Program-made: the position numbers and the translations under genes | Shown here: positions 61,453 to 64,000 of the stretch, piece by piece | Numbering within the stretch: position 1 is the stretch's first letter | Layout: each line of letters opens with the position of its first letter | Notes under the pieces: model-generated | Told to the model about the DNA's origin: nothing | The model's input: the letters and a program-made list of their open reading frames with translations, nothing else | Databases searched by the model: none | NCBI GenBank assembly: GCA_965644295.1 | Contig: CBFFRP010000028.1 | Coordinates: 124,001-188,000, forward strand | Source: Paraphysomonas bandaiensis | Lineage: Eukaryota; Chrysophyceae | Direction: 5' to 3' | DNA: 64,000 nt

Positions 61453-61641
61453 ATTCAATTATATTGATTTTTACTATATGGATGAGGAGGTGAATGCTAG
61501 AGTACAAGATCCTTCTAATTTGGAGTCAGTAAGAAGGACCTTAAGATCATTAATGCTAGGAGGACTTGATCCTTCAATCGCCAATGCAAGAGAAGATCAA
61601 ATAAGAGCTATTATAATTCAATTATATTGATTTTTACTATA
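61453..61641 (+). repeat. 26-bp direct repeat flanking a 50-codon frame
   Basis: ATTCAATTATATTGATTTTT followed by ACTATA occurs at 61453-61478 and 61616-61641. An ATG at 61479 opens a 50-codon frame (MDEEVNARVQDPSNLESVRR at its start) that ends with the TGA inside the second copy. Composition is more A/T-rich than neighbouring genes. Not recognised; could be an organelle-derived insert or part of an element. Confidence 0.6.
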
Positions 61642-62020
61642 ATAAAGTAGGAAAAGAGAATTATACTGCAAGGATTCCTTGCTGAGAAATAGAACAACGG
61701 AGTTGATGCATAATACACTTTGTCCACTACATTCAACTCTTAAACCAACTTATCTTTAGTGTAATGATGCTCCTATAACCGATTGTTGAGGCGGTGAAAT
61801 ACCAGTTCAAGCCTCACAACATGGTTGATAGATTTTATACTTGTCGTGAAATACATAAAACAGTCATGGTAGAGTAGATATCAGATCTTCGTATGTAAGA
61901 GTTGCGCATTCTAAAGACAGTTATTGCCACGGCATGAATTTTATTTTATCAATCAGAGATAAAATTATTACAACCAAATAAATCACAATATACATTTCTC
62001 TTGTGCGATAGATGATGACT

Positions 62021-64000
62021 TCATTTTCTTAACATTGATTTGCATTCTTGTACACGGCGAAGAGCATATTTCAGTGCCGGATGGCATATCAAATTTGCAT
62101 TTCTTTTTTCCGACGTAAAAACTCTTTTTTCTTCGCTGTGACCAAGTGGTTCAATCGCAGCCATAGAGCATTCAGTGCTTGTTGACTGCAGATTGTCAAT
62201 ACACTTCTCTAACTCAGAGAGTCTGTGTGAGGCATTCAATCTATTTTCGTCAGATTTTTCAATGTCTGTCGTGAGATACAACAGGGCCTACAAGAACATT
62301 TAGTTTCACCACATAGCATTTAGCAATGCGCTATACCATTTCCACATACTCCCCTATATCGAGCAAAGTAGCTTGTGAACTAAGCGCTAAACCAGTACGA
62401 TGTGCGGGCGTACCGGGCCGAGACAATAGCTTCACGCTCAATCGCAGAAGCTGGTACACATATTACAACTACGATGCACAGACGATATATTGGTAAGTTA
62501 CCGCAAGAGGAATGGGAAGAACATTTAGATCCATCCCTGACCGTGCTCCCCGCTGTTTTGATGGCGAGAAAACATACGATGATTTAACATCCGGTGACAA
62601 TCTAGTAGAAGAATTATAACATGGAATATAAATAAACTTTGCAGAACACCTCTTGCCAGTATCGGCTTTTATAGCCACTTCCGAAGTTTTCTTCCCTTGG
62701 CTACTCATGCGAGTAGGTGAAGTGGGAACTCCGTTGGATCCAGGCCGCAGTGATAAGAACACAAGTAAAATTGCTGATGCCAACCTCTATAATTCCAGTT
62801 AATCTCAAAAAGGACTTACACCAGTCACAACTACCTGCGTAATGGTAAAATCTCCACTGCTGTTGCAAGCAACCCTTTCGAGGTGAATCTGATAATATAA
62901 AAATTGCTTGAAATGAACCCTAATCAATTTATATAGTCGCACCTGAAAGTCTCCTTTTCTCCTGACAAACACGTAGCGATCATCTTTTCCTCTCAACTTC
63001 CTCCCATGGAACCGTGGCTGATTACTGGAATGAGCAGCGACGACTGTCTCGATCATTTCCACTAAGCATGTGTCATCACCCACAGAGCTATCATAATCAT
63101 CATCATCTCCTTCTCCTACCACTGCCAAGGTCTGCCCGTGAAATACGGGGGCATACCCGTGTCCAGGAGCAGCTATGGTGGCAGTGCTCTTCTTGCTGGC
63201 AGATTTTTTCGACTTCGTATCAGACACAACTGAAAGGCTGTCATCAATCCAGCCTCCACCACGCCGGAACTTCAGATTGTGTACCAATGACGTGCCCACT
63301 GCAGAAGGACCCGTAGCAGAAAACGGAGAGTGCAGCTGCTTCTGAACCAGTTGGCGCCTCTGTTGACTTAATTCCTTCTCCAACCTTGCATGTGTAAACT
63401 TTTTATGTAAATACACCACAATCTAACCACCCACCTGTCTAAAACCCACGAATACGATGCAGACAAGTGTTCTGACATACGAAGGTCCTCTAGTAACTTT
63501 CGAGCGTCATCATAAGAGTTCTGAACTGCGCTGACAACACCGCTCAAAACAGCGCTGCGTAGTTGAAGCATAGACTCGCCGATATGCCTGTTGCATTTAG
63601 TGCGTTAACAGTGATTAAATCAGAGCGCAAGTTCGACTAACTTTAAAATTTTGATGTCACGATCACTAGTGTTTATGCCACAAGTCTGCTCTGCGCCCCG
63701 AAGAGCTTTTCGTAGTAATGCAGCTGATGGAAGCAACGAGCTTTCGTGTTTCCATTCTGTCAATAATCACTTTTAACTAGCATAGCAACTCTTAATAAGT
63801 CGTAAACCTTCGTCATAAGAAATCGTGGGCAGGACTGAGTCCAATGCCACAACCAAATCCCTTTTCACAGCGCTGTCGCATATCTGGAATACACACTCAG
63901 GTGTATGTACACTTTGTATTTTTACACACCTCTACAAAAGCGTCCTCAATCTCAGACGCAGCAATAGAAGCAAACATATCGTTCCCTTTCAGGCTGCGTA
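62021..64000 (-). CDS. Orphan multi-exon protein, 3' part (runs off right edge)
   Basis: A chain of minus-strand exons joined in phase, ending at TGA 62021-62023. Fragments in order: SLKGNDMFASIAASEIEDAF at the window edge; ICDSAVKRDLVVALDSVLP (exon about 63885); EWKHESSLLPSAALLRKALR; ESMLQLRSAVLSGVVSAVQN (about 63570); LEKELSQQRRQLVQKQ with a Ser/Lys-rich and acidic stretch (63390-62945); IHLERVACNSSGDFTITQVV; RLSPDVKSSYVFSPSKQRGA (62608 on); LLRLSVKLLSRPGTPAHRTG; and ALLYLTTDIEKSDENRLNAS to the end. Helical N-terminal part and low-complexity middle. No family recognised. The reading frames agree across the splice sites I could place, so the gene is real though unnamed. Confidence 0.65.

Larger units (their letters stand above)
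60007..62020. other. Intergenic region with minisatellite and an A/T-rich direct repeat
   Basis: Two kilobases without a supported conserved gene. Contains the 51-bp minisatellite (60282-60460), a TGTGTATGTGTG run near 60990-61030, and the direct repeat with a small internal frame at 61453-61641 (listed separately). Confidence 0.45.

Noticed and set aside
61780-61850. tRNA-like B-box (CCAGTTCAAGCC)
   Set aside because: No matching T-stem, acceptor stem or anticodon arm could be drawn.

Overview
The window is nuclear DNA from a eukaryote. Genes are split by many very short GT-AG introns (mostly 43-60 nt), lie close together, and usually alternate in strand. The mix suggests a unicellular, probably flagellated protist, possibly of the SAR, cryptophyte or haptophyte type. 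Pointers are a CDPK-type calcium-dependent kinase, a two-pore K+ channel with EF-hands, plant-like 2OG oxygenases, a centriolin-like coiled-coil protein and a bacterial-type MurL homologue. The species cannot be fixed from sequence alone. No tRNA, rRNA, CRISPR or bacterial operon structure was seen.

Layout, left to right: 3' part of a CYP7/8-like cytochrome P450 (+); a gene-poor stretch holding a hAT-type MITE with perfect 8-bp target duplication; full-length DNA polymerase theta (+, six exons, 2203 aa); a decayed retropepsin-like fragment (-); a 2OG-Fe(II) oxygenase (-) head to head with an inositol-monophosphatase-family enzyme (+) across a 0.54-kb (CATA)n tract; a GT14-like glycosyltransferase with an Arg/Ser/Asp/Tyr-rich tail (-) head to head with a 1738-aa LRR/coiled-coil protein (+); a MurL homologue (-) head to head with an ubinuclein/HPC2 protein (+); an orphan gene (-) head to head with a two-KH RNA-binding protein (+) across a 0.69-kb (CATA)n tract; a CDPK (-); a 1584-aa coiled-coil protein (-) head to head with a HIF-prolyl-hydroxylase-like enzyme (+); an Aurora kinase (-); proteasome subunit alpha-3 (-) head to head with a TauD-like dioxygenase (+), again with a (CATA)n tract between; LTR-like relics and a 2.1-kb satellite of 67-bp units; aspartyl-tRNA synthetase (+); a two-pore K+ channel (-); and the 3' part of another orphan gene (-).

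The genes form no single pathway. They are mostly housekeeping or cell-cycle functions: DNA end joining, HIR chromatin, Aurora, centrosome, proteasome and translation. Oxygen or calcium sensing enzymes are also present: a prolyl hydroxylase, two other 2OG oxygenases, a CDPK and an EF-hand K+ channel. The two most unusual signals are a eukaryotic, intron-rich homologue of MurL, an enzyme known from bacterial peptidoglycan synthesis, and the content of the head-to-head intergenic regions. Each of the six carries either a (CATA)n tract or GTAC-rich sequence, and three share a GTAYAGCAGTACA motif.

Exon boundaries were deduced by eye from splice consensus, reading phase and family similarity. Genes with exons listed in full keep an open frame throughout. 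Family names rest on remembered motifs, not on searches.
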